Positions 53,213 through 63,954 of a stretch of DNA of 64,000 nt are shown here, piece after piece. Made by a program: the position numbers and the translations under genes. The first letter of the stretch is position 1. Each line of letters begins with the position of its first letter. The DNA comes from Hanleya hanleyi (Eukaryota > Mollusca > Polyplacophora > Lepidopleurida > Hanleyidae). The notes under the pieces were generated by a model. It made no database searches, was not told the DNA's origin, and worked only from the letters and a program-made list of their open reading frames with translations. The stretch is from positions 16,718 through 80,717 of the forward strand of contig JAVTVY010019002.1 in the NCBI GenBank assembly GCA_036873755.1, in the 5' to 3' direction.

Positions 53213-55763
53213 TGAATTGAAATTTATTCACCAAAATAAACATCAAAGTAATGGATACCAATGGCTGAAATGCTGAGTTGTTTTTTTAAAAATATATGTG
53301 AGTAATAATTAGCCTGAAAATACAATTTGGCGGGAATAAAACCCAAAAGGGCTTGTTCTATCCCAATAACGTCTTAAATGACATCGGTAGAAATATGAGA
53401 AAAACATATGGCTGAAGATTTCACGCACTGAGAGAAATGGACCAGTTGTTACAATACATCAGTTCGTAATGAAATAGGATTTGAGTTTTGATTTAAAGAG
53501 TGATGTTGATTGAATGCCTTTCATTGATGGGGGCAGTTTGTTCCACTCTCGAGGTCCTGTAACTTTGAGGGTGTAAAATGATAAATTGGATCGATAGATG
53601 GGTCTGTATAGGTTAAGCAGGTTTCCCCTGGTCCGATAATAATGAATACTAGATTGCTTAGTAAAATAGGACTGGAAAATTTGTGGCAGTATTTCGGGAT
53701 GGTGAAAAATTTTGTGAGTCATAATAAGGCATGAGTAAAGATTTAATTTCTGTAGCTGTAAAATTTTTAAATCAGTAAACAGAGGCGAAGTGTGGTCTAG
53801 CTTTCTAGATAATGTTATCACTCTACGCGCACGTTTTTGGAGAGTTATCAATGGCTGTAGGTGAGTAATGTAGGTATTTCCCCATAGAACATTACAGTAA
53901 TTAAAATAGGGGAAGATCATCGAATAATATAAAATGTACAGTGTTTTTTTATTCAAAGCGCGTTTTATGTGGTTTATTACCCCTAAGTTTCTGGACACTT
54001 TATTACCAATATAGTGTATATGAGTCTTCCAGTTTAGTTGATCATTAAGAAAAATACCCAGAAATTTGAATTGATTTACGAGTTGTATTTCATTGCCAGA
54101 TATAAGTAAGTGATCTGGATTAGCTGGAGGTTTAGAGTTATTAGGCTTGATTAACATATATTTCGTTTTCTTGATATTCAGTGAGAGTCGGTTACAGGAA
54201 AACCAAGTCGAGAGTCTTTCTAATTCTTGTGACATGATATCGAAGACCTCGATTATTTTTTCGGAAGAATATACTACACTGGTATCGTCAGCAAATAAGA
54301 TAATTTTCAGAAGATTAGTAACATTGCTTATATCATTGATATAGAGAAGAAAAAGAATTGGGCCCAATATTGATCCTTGGGGGACACCAATATAAGATTT
54401 GAGACGGTTCAGAGTAGGCGCCGTTATATATAACACATTGGGATCTGTCAGACAGATAACTTTTAAGCCAAGTATTAGCCAGGCCTCGAAAACCGTAGTG
54501 GTCGAGTTTAGAGAGTAATATATTATGATTCACAGTGTCGAAAGCCTTAGACAGATCCAAGAAGGAAACTATGCTATAAAGTTTGGATTCTTTTGCTGAA
54601 ACGAGTGTGTCATATAGTGTAGTTGCTGCTAGAGATGTCGAGTGATTGGGCCTAAAGCCAAACTCATCTTTGGAAAGAATTGTATTGGATTCCAAAAAGT
54701 CTGATATTTTCGTAGCCGCAATTTTTTCGAGAATTTTACCTAAACATGGTAAGACAGATATTGGTCTATAATTTGATAATACAGACGGATCATCGGCTTT
54801 GAAAATTGGTGTAACTTTAGCATTTTTGAAGGGCTTTGGGACTATCCCAGAAGAGAATGAAAGATTAATTATGTAGGCAAGCGGAGCAGAAATGTAATCA
54901 GATACCAGTTTAACCAAGGACGTCCGTATATCATCTATACCAGGTGCAGCGGTCTTCAGGTTCATTATCGTTATCTTCACCTCATCCAGATTTACCGGTG
55001 TGAATAAGAAATTGCCAGGGACAGGTGTGCCAAGGTAATCTTTAAAATTGGAAGGAGTGCTTGGGATTTCAGAATCAAGATTGGGTGCCACTGAGCTAAA
55101 ATATTCATTAAACTTGTTGGCGATAACCTGATTGTCCGATATATTCTCACTGTTCACTCTAAAATACTCAGGTGTTCTTGTGGCCTTGCTTCTATTCATG
55201 AGTTGGTTTAAAATTTTCCAAGTTCCTTTTATATCTTGATTACTCTCATTAAATTTATATTCAAAATATTGTTTCTTAGCCAATCGTAGAATATGGTTAA
55301 GTTTATTTCTATATGCTCTGTATTCGAGATGAATATTTTCATCATGAGTGAGGAGGTAGAGTCGATATAGTCTATTCTTTTCATATATCGAGTTTAATAT
55401 ACCGTATGTGATCCAAGGTTTAATATTTTTTTTATTTTTAATTTTAGACGTTGATAAAGGGAAACAATCATTATAAATAGAGTTGAATAAAGTCAGGAAT
55501 TTGTCAAGCGCTTTATTAGGGTCTCTGTTATCAGATTCGACATCACCCCAGTCAGTTTCTTTTATTATTTGAGTAAATCTATCTTTTTGGTCGGGAGTGA
55601 TTCTGCGATATTGTAAGGTCTGGTCACGGGCCTTAAAGATCTGCTCCGTTTTTATGATATGGAAAACTGGAAAATGATCAGTAATGTCTGTCATGAAAAT
55701 ACCCGAAAGGAGATTGTCTTCATGAAAATTTGTAAATATATTATCAATTTCACCTATTCTCTG
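53213..55763 (-). mobile_element. 5'-truncated Jockey/CR1-type LINE
   Basis: Minus-strand non-LTR retrotransposon. The 3' end at about 53,213 finishes with a short TTCAATTCAAT-type tandem repeat and contains 'gtgaataaatttcaattc'. The 5' side begins within the last part of the endonuclease domain ('GEIDNIFTNF ... DITDHFPVF') at about 55,763, so it is 5'-truncated. It lies between a coiled-coil remnant and a death-domain coding region. Confidence 0.85.
53459..55763 (-). pseudogene. LINE ORF2 (endonuclease tail, reverse transcriptase, C-terminal domain)
   Basis: The upstream frame (54,333 onward) has the RT N-terminal region with 'KTAAPGIDDI', 'FKNAKVTPIFKADD', 'LSNYRPISVLPCLGKILEK', 'FGFRPNHSTS' and motif A 'SFLDLSKAFDTVNH'. 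After a frame change at about 54,390 come 'GVPQGSILGPILFLLYIND' (motif B) and 'LFADDTSVVYS' (motif C, FADD), then the thumb region and the C-terminal 'GPREWNKLPPSM' typical of Jockey-superfamily LINEs. Apart from the 5' truncation and the single frameshift the RT is well preserved, pointing to a recent insertion. Confidence 0.85.
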
Positions 55764-55766
55764 AAG

Positions 55767-56460
55767 ATGACAGCGAAGAGGAAGTCTAAACAAACAGAAG
55801 AACTGTATATACTAGAAAATCGCTTCAATAATCTAGAGAACAGTTTAGATACACGTAAACATCCCGAATTGCATGACAAGAACACTCTGAAAAATTCTAA
55901 CCGCGACAAGCGAGCGAAGTGCAGAAGGAGTAGTCTGGAAAGTGGCCTGCTTCAGCAACAAAAACGTTCTTCAGAAGAATTTGGTACCCCAGCTAATCCC
56001 AGAAGACACAGTCTGGACAATGGAATACCGGATTTGACTGACCATTCAGGAAGAATCAACCTTGACCTGAACATTGAGAACACACAAACTAAACGAAGGA
56101 GAATATTCTCCGCAGAACTTCAAAGGGCATTTGGAGTGGTAAGAAGCCATATCGGGACCGGATGGAAGGATCTTGCCCGATCTCTGCCTTACTTGAATGG
56201 GGAAAAAACTGGTCGAGGTAGAAAATGATATCAAACAAATCGAATACAAAAACCAAGGCCAATTGAAGGAACAGATATACCAAAGTCTGATGGCTTGGCA
56301 CAACCACATGGGCAAACGGGCGTCTGTGGCCATGTTGTGCAAGACTTTACGAGAGTTGGGCGAGAACAGACTGGCTGAAAAACTCGAGGACGAAAGCCCT
56401 CTGCGTTTACCTGACATTCATTCTAATGATCGTATTCCTGTTTATACGCGTAATTATTAG
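55767..56460 (+). pseudogene. Death-domain protein, one frameshift
   Basis: ATG at 55,767. The first 130 or so codons are basic and low in hydrophobic residues, with 'CRRSSLESGLLQQQKRSSEE' and 'HSLDNGIPDLTD'. Then a death domain: 'RAFGVVRSHIGTGWKDLARS' in one frame, and from about 56,205 'VENDIKQIEYKNQGQLKEQI', 'QSLMAWHNHMGKRASVAML', 'TLRELGENRLAEKLE' in the next. The frame change falls at a G4A6 run. Death domains mediate homotypic contacts in apoptosis and innate signalling (FADD, CRADD, RIP families). The FADD-like appearance is a guess. An AATAAA at 56,751-56,756 could be its poly(A) signal. Either a real host 3' exon with a sequencing error, or a pseudogene. Confidence 0.65.
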
Positions 56461-57746
56461 AACAGAACTTTACGCCAATGTTGCCGTATTTCTAATGTCG
56501 CAATTAAACGCCAAAATGATTTGCATCAATATGATGTCAATATGTTTTATAAGTATATGTTATCTTAGATTGAAAGAATAATTTGGTTCTATTCTTAAGT
56601 GCAATATATTTTAATTTCGTTTATCAAATGTGTCGATGTGACTAAGCTTACAGCCGTATTATATTGGCCTCGGGTGCATTCGTTACATATAAGATTTATA
56701 TAGTGTTAATGGTTCTATTCGAGAAATACTGCCATATTAAAGGTGCAATGAATAAATTTTACACAGAGTGAATATGTCGTTTGCTTTTGATTTATCTGCA
56801 TAACGAGTCACACATTTTAAGCATTAAATGGCCTATCTCCGAAATAAGACTTAGAAAGGGACTAATTATCCCATCACCATCATCGATTTAATTGGCTAAT
56901 TTAGAATTTCTTAAGTTGACAAGATATCCAATATCTCCTGCTTCGGTGTTCGAGTTTTGTCACGGGGCAAATTACCTCTGAAAAGGCGAATAGTTTTACC
57001 ACACAATATATTTGCTTACTCGAAGCGCTCATGTGATTTATGCTGAATACTTGACGTCGCCACATCAATGGTCGGTTTGCTGTATTCACGACAGTAATTT
57101 CTCGGTATCATCAGTGACTACGCATACAGCCTAGAATAGAATACAATAATTACAACGCAGATTTGACAACAACAACAAAAACAAACTTGTCGCACCTATT
57201 ATTACTTACAGTATTGAGAGTTGACAATGTCAAAAAACAGTTGGCAAAATAGTTCCCTTCACTAGTACTCAGACATGATCCAGGAATAAATGAATACAAC
57301 CGACCGTTTCATCCTGATAGTTTACCACCTATCCAAACGTGATCTTTATCAACGACGAGGTATACACTTGTTCTTATGCCCACTATTACACTGTAATAGA
57401 TTGACCCTGCATTACGTTGAAAGTATCGAGTACATATGTCAGTTCACTTACCTGTAGAATGTCGTTGGCTCATCGAAATGTCACCAGGCCTACCCCGTAC
57501 GTCTATCTAACATTCATTTTAGAATACAACAGAAACCGCTCTATGCTACAGCAGCCATATAACAGTAACCTGGATATCGTATTTTTTTGGCCTGATCTAT
57601 AAGGAATTATAACAGTGTAGGCATACGCACTCCCTTGTGTAGGCTACAGGCCACTGAAAGATTTACATTGGCCGCAATGTTAACGTAATTGCATTTCGTC
57701 GATTCCTTAACTAAGTCTAGACGTCCATATTTCGGCAAGAAGTACT
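56461..57746. other. 3' flank of the death-domain region; no other gene seen
   Basis: AT-rich DNA with AATAAA at 56,751. No further domain-bearing frame. Confidence 0.55.
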
Positions 57747-57785
57747 TGCATTACAATTTAATACGAGAATGCTATAACCCGCTGC
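57747..57785 (+). repeat. 39-bp direct repeat, copy A
   Basis: TGCATTACAATTTAATACGA followed by 19 more identical bases, repeated exactly at 59,461-59,499. Confidence 0.95.
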
Positions 57786-58209
57786 GTGCGAAGATGCATA
57801 AATGAAATTACATGTTCACAGATAACATTTCATGACAAAGAGGCAATATTTTAAGGGCGGAGCGGGTGGGCGTTTAAACTTTCAAATCAAGCAAACTATA
57901 TTGGACCCTCTAGTGTCAACAGAAATCCATGGAATGAAGAAAAATCATCAAACCACAGAATATATAGTGCAATGGAAAACAAAGGTAAGCAAACAATTCA
58001 CACATAGGTGAATGTATATTCTTTCGCTCACAAGCACAAAAGTGTTAGGTGACAAACACAACTCACAGCCAAAGGCACAAACCAAAGTCATGATGAACAC
58101 TGCTCAATTAGGTGTTTTTAATACCAAGAAGCGTATAAAAACATGCCAATTGAATAGACACCAAGACGCCTAATAAATTAACAAAGTTTATTGCCGAAAT
58201 GACTTCCTG
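57786..58209. other. No gene seen
   Basis: Non-coding stretch between the direct repeat and the LINE fragment. Confidence 0.55.
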
Positions 58210-59118
58210 TTGACGCTTATCGATATCACCATACTATATGCATATATACATTTCACAGTAATAGACATGCGCAATATAGAATCTTTTGAGAAATCCCACC
58301 GAGAAATGGCTAAGCAAATACAGCGAATTCCGACGAATACGGCCAACCCTGCCGCTTTGTCTCTGTTAGGATGGAAACCTATATCCTGTTATATTGATCG
58401 AATGAAACTCATGTTCCTATGGCAGATTTTATCGCTCACGTCTGACAATATTTTTAAACGTGTATTTACTATGCGCTATTGTATATTAGAAGCCACTGGC
58501 GAACTAAGCAAACAGAGCATAGTTTTTCAACTTTGTCAATTAGCCCAGAATTACGGATTAGGTAACATTGTGTAAAGTATGGTAAAAAATGGCATCACTT
58601 ATTCAAAACAGAAATGGAAATCTATGGTTACACACGCAATAGATAACAAAGAACATACTCGTTGGAGATTTGAACTACTGTTCTACGCCCGTCTTACTGT
58701 TTTTAGGACCGTAGTCCCGCAGTGCAAAATATGTGTCTGGTGGGAGTTGTCGTCAAAATATGGCCACCTCCAAAAACAGTGTCAAACAATGGTAAAATTA
58801 CTGACAGGCTGTAACGCTTTAAATATCTACTCTAAACCCAATGTTGAACGGCGTCTTCGAATATGTGAAATGTGTGACAGTGGCAGTGTAGAAGACACAT
58901 ATCACTTTGTAATGGATTGTCCTAAGTTTCAATGCGAACGAATGCTGCTGAAGAAAAGAATTACTGATTGTACATTCACCATGTTGTCGCCGCTAATGCA
59001 ATTTTACATACTGATGGGGATGAACTTCCCGATAGACGACATAGATTCAGTAAGACTCGTCTCGTGTCAGATCATAACAAGAATGTACCAATATAGAAAT
59101 GTTATTATGTACGAGTAA
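58210..59118 (+). pseudogene. 3' fragment of a second LINE (RT C-terminal region)
   Basis: Two open stretches, 58,210-58,575 and 58,579-59,118, separated by one TAA. The first has 'HREMAKQIQRIPTNTANPAA' and 'LLGWKPISCYIDRMKLMFLW', the second 'CEMCDSGSVEDTYHFVMDCP', a Cys/His cluster (C-x2-C ... H-x4-C) common at the C-terminus of CR1/Jockey-type LINE ORF2. The catalytic RT is absent, so this is a 5'-truncated copy. An AATAAA lies near 59,283. Confidence 0.65.
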
Positions 59119-59590
59119 TAAGGTTACTGTGTAGTCTCTTTGAAATCGCCAAACATGCGATTAGGACAACATGTATATACCGCTATTTCTCTCATGCCTG
59201 TATCGTATGCCATTTAACCACTTGTAATATCACTTTATATGCATAATAACACATATGTATATTTTCTCCTGTTAAGGAGGCAAATAAAGATATATATAGA
59301 ACATCAGTTATAATGAATCAATACACATATACATGCTCATCATGCAAGTTAATAGAAGCAAACATATAGCGAAAAACAAATAGATAAATATCAAGCAAGT
59401 ATATTAATTACATTAGCAGTTGTCATGCAGTTTAGAAACATTATGTACACGTAAATATCCTGCATTACAATTTAATACGAGAATGCTATAACCCGCTGCC
59501 AAGCCGCAGGCACCCGCCAATACAAAAAACGTACGACTCAAAATTTACATGCCAAATTGCAAAACGTGAAAAAAGGCGCACAAGCACAAG
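59119..59590. other. LINE 3' flank and spacer to the DIRS-like element
   Basis: Contains the AATAAAG near 59,283 and the second 39-bp repeat at 59,461. No gene. Confidence 0.5.
59461..59499 (+). repeat. 39-bp direct repeat, copy B
   Basis: Exact copy of 57,747-57,785. It lies about 90 bp beyond the 3' end of the tyrosine-recombinase gene. Confidence 0.95.
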
Positions 59591-60615
59591 CTAATGAACC
59601 TCCGCTAGAATGAGATCTCTCATGCATTGTGAAACCTTAATTTTTCCACACAAATCTACATCTAAGTAACCCTTGTACGCATCACTAGCCCAATCACCAG
59701 TAAGCTGAATCAGCTCTCCGGGAACCTGAGCGGAACCTGAGCGGAACCTCTACGGAAACTATGTGTGGAGAATAAATTTGAATCATAACCGGCCTCCAAC
59801 AGTACACGACGTAACGCCTTCATAAAAATCGGGTATGTAATAGGACGAAGCTTTCCATGTTTATTAGCCTGAATGAAAGCGGCTGAATCAGAATCATTAC
59901 AAGGCACCAACCGAATCATATTGTTGAAGGCCAGAACTGGGCACAACGGGGATCCAGGAATAGCAATAATCGGAAAACGTAGTTCTCTCTGGCCAAACTG
60001 TATTGTCTTGGACCATTTCATCAAAACTAAAATCATCCCGTCACACAGCCGAACATTACCTCGTGTTAACTGTTTTTTCTCATCAAATATAGCACAAGTA
60101 TCAGGCACCAAATTAGATTTTCTAGCCATGAGAAAAAATGCGAACAAGAATAAACACCACAAAGTAGCACCGAGTGGTGTTTCTATTTCTAAATATGGTA
60201 ACAAATCTAACAAAATTCTTGGCGTAATAGGTAAAGCTTTACTAGGTAAATGTGGATGCAATCTCGACAAGCCTCTAAGAACCAACCTTAACTCAGCCGC
60301 CAGCATGTCAGGGGGAGGGAATCCTAACATGATATGCAGAGTACGTACACCACAAAGATAATTCTTGATTGAATCAACTGACCGAAAAGATCGACCAAGA
60401 AATTGGGCATACAAACACATCATGAATTCAGATGCGGGAAAAGCAGCATAGCCAAAAAAGGTGCAGAATAACAAATACGCTCTCCACTGCGTCAAAAAAT
60501 TCTTGTTGGTACCCTCTGCATATGCATGCCTGATTGACTTCCTAACTCCTTGCTGAAGGCTTTGGCTCAAAGATGCTGCAACAAGAAAACACACAGCAAA
60601 TAACAAATTTACCAC
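59591..60615 (-). pseudogene. Tyrosine recombinase of the DIRS-like element
   Basis: Residues of the active site: Arg in 'FFLMARKSNLVP', His-x2-Arg in 'FSTHSFRRGSAQ'. The Tyr-bearing segment ('GDWASDAYKGYLDVDL') is encoded about 60-110 bp further on but in another frame, because an 11-bp tandem duplication (59,721-59,731 and 59,732-59,742) shifts the frame right after the HxxR box. The frame overlaps the end of the RT-RNase H frame by 7 bp, has no ATG near its start and contains an acceptor-like TTTTCTTGTTGCAG at 60,576-60,589, so splicing may have supplied its N-terminus. The enzyme integrates the circular DNA intermediate in this class. Confidence 0.8.
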
Positions 60616-62535
60616 TCATGAACAAAATTGTAAAAATTGTCAGGTACGCAATACTCAATCCACACCTCATCACCAATAGCTTCTTCAAATCTTTCCTTAA
60701 AATGGTCACCTAATGACCACCTTGACAATAAATCGGGCAATCGATTGTCTACCCCCGGTATGTGTTTAGCACGGATTTCAAACTGACTCAGAGCTGCTAA
60801 CCAGCATATTTCTCGGAGACATGCCTGAAGGAAAACATTTCTTGTAGCCCCCGAATTTAGAACAGTAACGGAAGCCATATTGTCACAATAGACAAGAACA
60901 CGTTTTCCCTCAAGCGCATCACCCCACAACTTAAGGCAGATCACAATAGCCAGCAATTCCAGCTCAGTTATGGCTAAACCCTTCTTGATATGCGGAGGAA
61001 AAACTCCATGAAAAAAGGCGTTACCGCAAACCCCACCACAACCGACCATACATGCATCCGATGCCATAATAGCATCTGGTTCAGACCAGTCTTCTATACA
61101 CATCATGGACACACCATTGTAATGACAATGTAAAGAGCGCAGCCAATTTAATAACCTGGCCACGAAAATCCGCCCTGGTCGGACACAAGATGAAACGAAA
61201 TGTAATTTCCCTAAAAGAGATTGTAATTGCTTTACAGTAGCACATTTTAATGATTTTCATCGTTTAACTAACTGTAAAATCTCTCCGAGCCTTTCATCAC
61301 TAATTTCTAAAGTCAGCTTCGTTGTATCAAACATAACTCCAAGAAAAGGCATCCTAGTAGCTGGAGGATAGGCCTTTTCGGGAGCCTCCTCAAGGCCACA
61401 AGATTCTAACACCTGTTTTACCTCGTAATCCGCTTGGATAGCCAATTCTGACTTTTCGGCATCGGCTATGTCATCAATGTAATTTACTACACTGACTCCT
61501 TTCTGTTTGAGCATAAACACAATAGCCGAAGAAATCCTTTGGTATATGTGAGCCGATGACCGGCTACCCATGGCCAAAACCCTGTCAAAGTACAACAAGC
61601 CATCCCATTGATACCCCACCAAATGTATATCGCCAGGATCAATGAAGATTTGACGGTACGCACGTCGTAAATCTCTTTTAAATAAGAGACACCCCTTTCC
61701 TTTTACTTTAATAATGTTTACCAAATCGTCTACGTGGGGATATTTCAGGTTAACAGGTTTCCCCAGATAATGATCTTTGTCAATTCCATCGTTAACAGAC
61801 TGTCCCCTTGGCATACTCAAATCTAGAATTACCCTTCTCTCTCCGTTCGGTTTTGGCACCGTGTTAAGGGGAGATAATTTCATGTTGACCTGAAAAGGAT
61901 TTTCCTTGAAAGGGCCAATTATAGCTTGGTAATCAGATTTTTTTTCTCAAATATTTCTGCATAGCCACAGGGAAGTCTCTGGCTCCTTTGTGATTTTGAA
62001 TCTGACTGCAATGAATGCCTTGATTCAATACCACCCTTTCATATCCTATGGGAAACCCGTATTCTAAGAAATCACAAACCTCATTGTCTACGTAATTCTG
62101 TAAATGTGACCTCCAATATGGGATATGTAGCTTTGTTTGCAAAGGTATTCTACACTGCTGATAATCATATTTACCAGGTTCTATAACAACATCATGTACA
62201 TAAACAGTGTTGTCTGAAACCACTATGTTCTCAAAACCCTTATTTGACATGGCTACATCCTGCACTATTGTTTCCCTGTTAACACGACAGAACCGTTTTA
62301 TACTCTCAAGGTCAGTTACAGAATTCTCCCCATCGGACACCACCTCACTGTTCGAGTGGATGTTATTTATCTCAATCTGATCATTAATATGGTCGTTCTC
62401 TATAGCAGACTGAAACATATCATCCACTAATGATACACTATCTGAACATACTCTATCAATTTGTGTCTTAGAGACACCATTACATAACATGGGTTGTACA
62501 GCCTGATGACTACTTGATATAAAACTTGTCTTCAT
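60609..62535 (-). pseudogene. Reverse transcriptase-RNase H of the DIRS-like element
   Basis: The N-terminal region (62,535 to about 61,945) has no clear domain apart from an RT-proximal stretch, 'DFLEYGFPIGYE'. After a frame change in a T8 run (61,938-61,945) come 'PKPNGERRVILDLSMPRGQS', motif A 'LFKRDLRRAYRQIFID' and motif C 'VNYIDDI'. An in-frame TGA at 61,257 interrupts the connection, and RNase H follows with 'ASDACMVGCGG', 'ITELELLAI', 'VYCDNMASV' and 'VDNRLPDLLSRW', giving the D-E-D-D set. Only two lesions over about 640 codons suggest a young copy. Confidence 0.85.
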
Positions 62536-62589
62536 ATACTCGGGAATGAATATATCGGCTTCAGGGTTTAAATCAAATTTGTCAGATAG

Positions 62590-63954
62590 TCATCTTGAAA
62601 TTTCCTTGTTTGGGCAAGAAGTTTCACACTCTGAGTGTGCGCGTTTGACTTTATCTTTTTGCCAGCAAGTGGCACAAATGTGTTCCACTTCTCTATTTTG
62701 ACCCCTGATCTGGGCGACGTGAGGGGACGAGGCATGACAACGATTCCTCTGGAAAAGCGAGCAAAACCAAACAATTTCTTTGTCTTCCTTTTTAGTTGCT
62801 CTGTACTCACGCTTTTTATCTGAAAACATGTTTCTTTTGACGTGTCTAGCCAAGACCGCTGTTTCTAACACAGACGGATCGTCCCCCCATACCTTAAGGC
62901 CCAATTCGATTTGCCTCAACCAAGACGCATACCAATTAAGGATAGCCTGCCAGTCATACACCTCTGAATAATACACTATTTTCTTCAAAAACTCAGTGCG
63001 ACCTTTCCTTTCTTTTGACGATACATTTCCCGAAATAATTTCTAGTTCGCCAGCTACAAGTAATTGAAAAGTTAAATCCTTGAATTGCGTTTTTTCCCCA
63101 ACATATTCGTATTGGAGCACTGAATGTGCCCATACTTGTGGCACTTTAACTCTATCAGATGATTTGGCTGCAATACCAGATCTCTTCTTCCTAAAATTCT
63201 TTCCACCCTTATTTTTCTTTTTGATCTTTCTCTCGTCACACTCGGATTCACTACTCTCTGAAGTGACCTCAGAATCACTACTAATATTTGATTCCGAGTT
63301 TGGCATATCTATCAACTCTTCATCTGATTCGGTAAGTAAACCAAGTTTTTTCAGTTTCTTGTTAACTGTCTTAGCCAAACCAGGTATACATCTAAGATCC
63401 TGTATACAAGTAGTGTCACTTAACCCTGATTTAGGAAGTTTCTCCTGTCCACTTTTCTTTAGCTTCTTTACTTCGGATCCTTGAGAGGTTACTTTAACTT
63501 TACTGTCAAATTGCATATTGTTCACCACATCACCTTTCAAACGCAGATCATCAATCTTTTGCGTTGACTCAGCAATTTTGGCTCTCAGTCGTTCCTTCTC
63601 TAGTTCTTGTCCTTGTCGCCGTCTATTCACTTCCTTCTTCATCTCCTCTGCATGAACTCTCTCCAGCTCTGCACACTTAGCTCTCAATGCTTCCAATTCG
63701 GCATCTGGTTCCAAATCGTCTTTGACCACCGGTAAGGTAGTATCCTTTGACCTGGCTCCACCAGTAGTGTCCTTTGGCCTGGCTCCACCAGTGCATGCCT
63801 GGTTATCGTCAAGGGTTCCCAGTTCTTCTTCGGTTGACATTGAGGATTCGCTCTCACTTTCCACACTGATAGACTGTCCTCTCGAATGCAAAAGTGCGTA
63901 ATTTATCCGCTTGTGGTTTCTTTTACGCCCAGATCGTCTTAAATTAGTTGTCAT
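62590..63954 (-). CDS. Gag-like protein of the DIRS-like element
   Basis: The start is taken at the ATG at 63,954 (MTTNLRRSGRKRN). Residues 1-30 are basic; then an acidic Ser-rich part with a duplicated 'GARPKDTT/GARSKDTT' unit; a coiled coil with 'ALRAKCAELERVHAEEMKKE' and 'KERLRAKIAESTQKIDDLR'; Lys-rich and acidic stretches; a conserved region 'VPQVWAHSVLQYEYVG'; and a C-terminal Cys/His cluster ('CSLFQRNRCHASSPH ... VEHICATCWQKDKVKRAHSE') typical of DIRS-type Gag proteins. The frame is open throughout. RNA binding is inferred from the Cys/His cluster. Confidence 0.75.
   Translation of the reverse strand: MTTNLRRSGRKRNHKRINYALLHSRGQSISVESESESSMSTEEELGTLDDNQACTGGARPKDTTGGARSKDTTLPVVKDDLEPDAELEALRAKCAELERVHAEEMKKEVNRRRQGQELEKERLRAKIAESTQKIDDLRLKGDVVNNMQFDSKVKVTSQGSEVKKLKKSGQEKLPKSGLSDTTCIQDLRCIPGLAKTVNKKLKKLGLLTESDEELIDMPNSESNISSDSEVTSESSESECDERKIKKKNKGGKNFRKKRSGIAAKSSDRVKVPQVWAHSVLQYEYVGEKTQFKDLTFQLLVAGELEIISGNVSSKERKGRTEFLKKIVYYSEVYDWQAILNWYASWLRQIELGLKVWGDDPSVLETAVLARHVKRNMFSDKKREYRATKKEDKEIVWFCSLFQRNRCHASSPHVAQIRGQNREVEHICATCWQKDKVKRAHSECETSCPNKEISR

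Noticed and set aside
60573..60610. 37-bp intron joining the RNase H and recombinase frames
   Set aside because: Splice-like ends are present, but joining them puts the recombinase out of frame and the length is very short for an animal intron.
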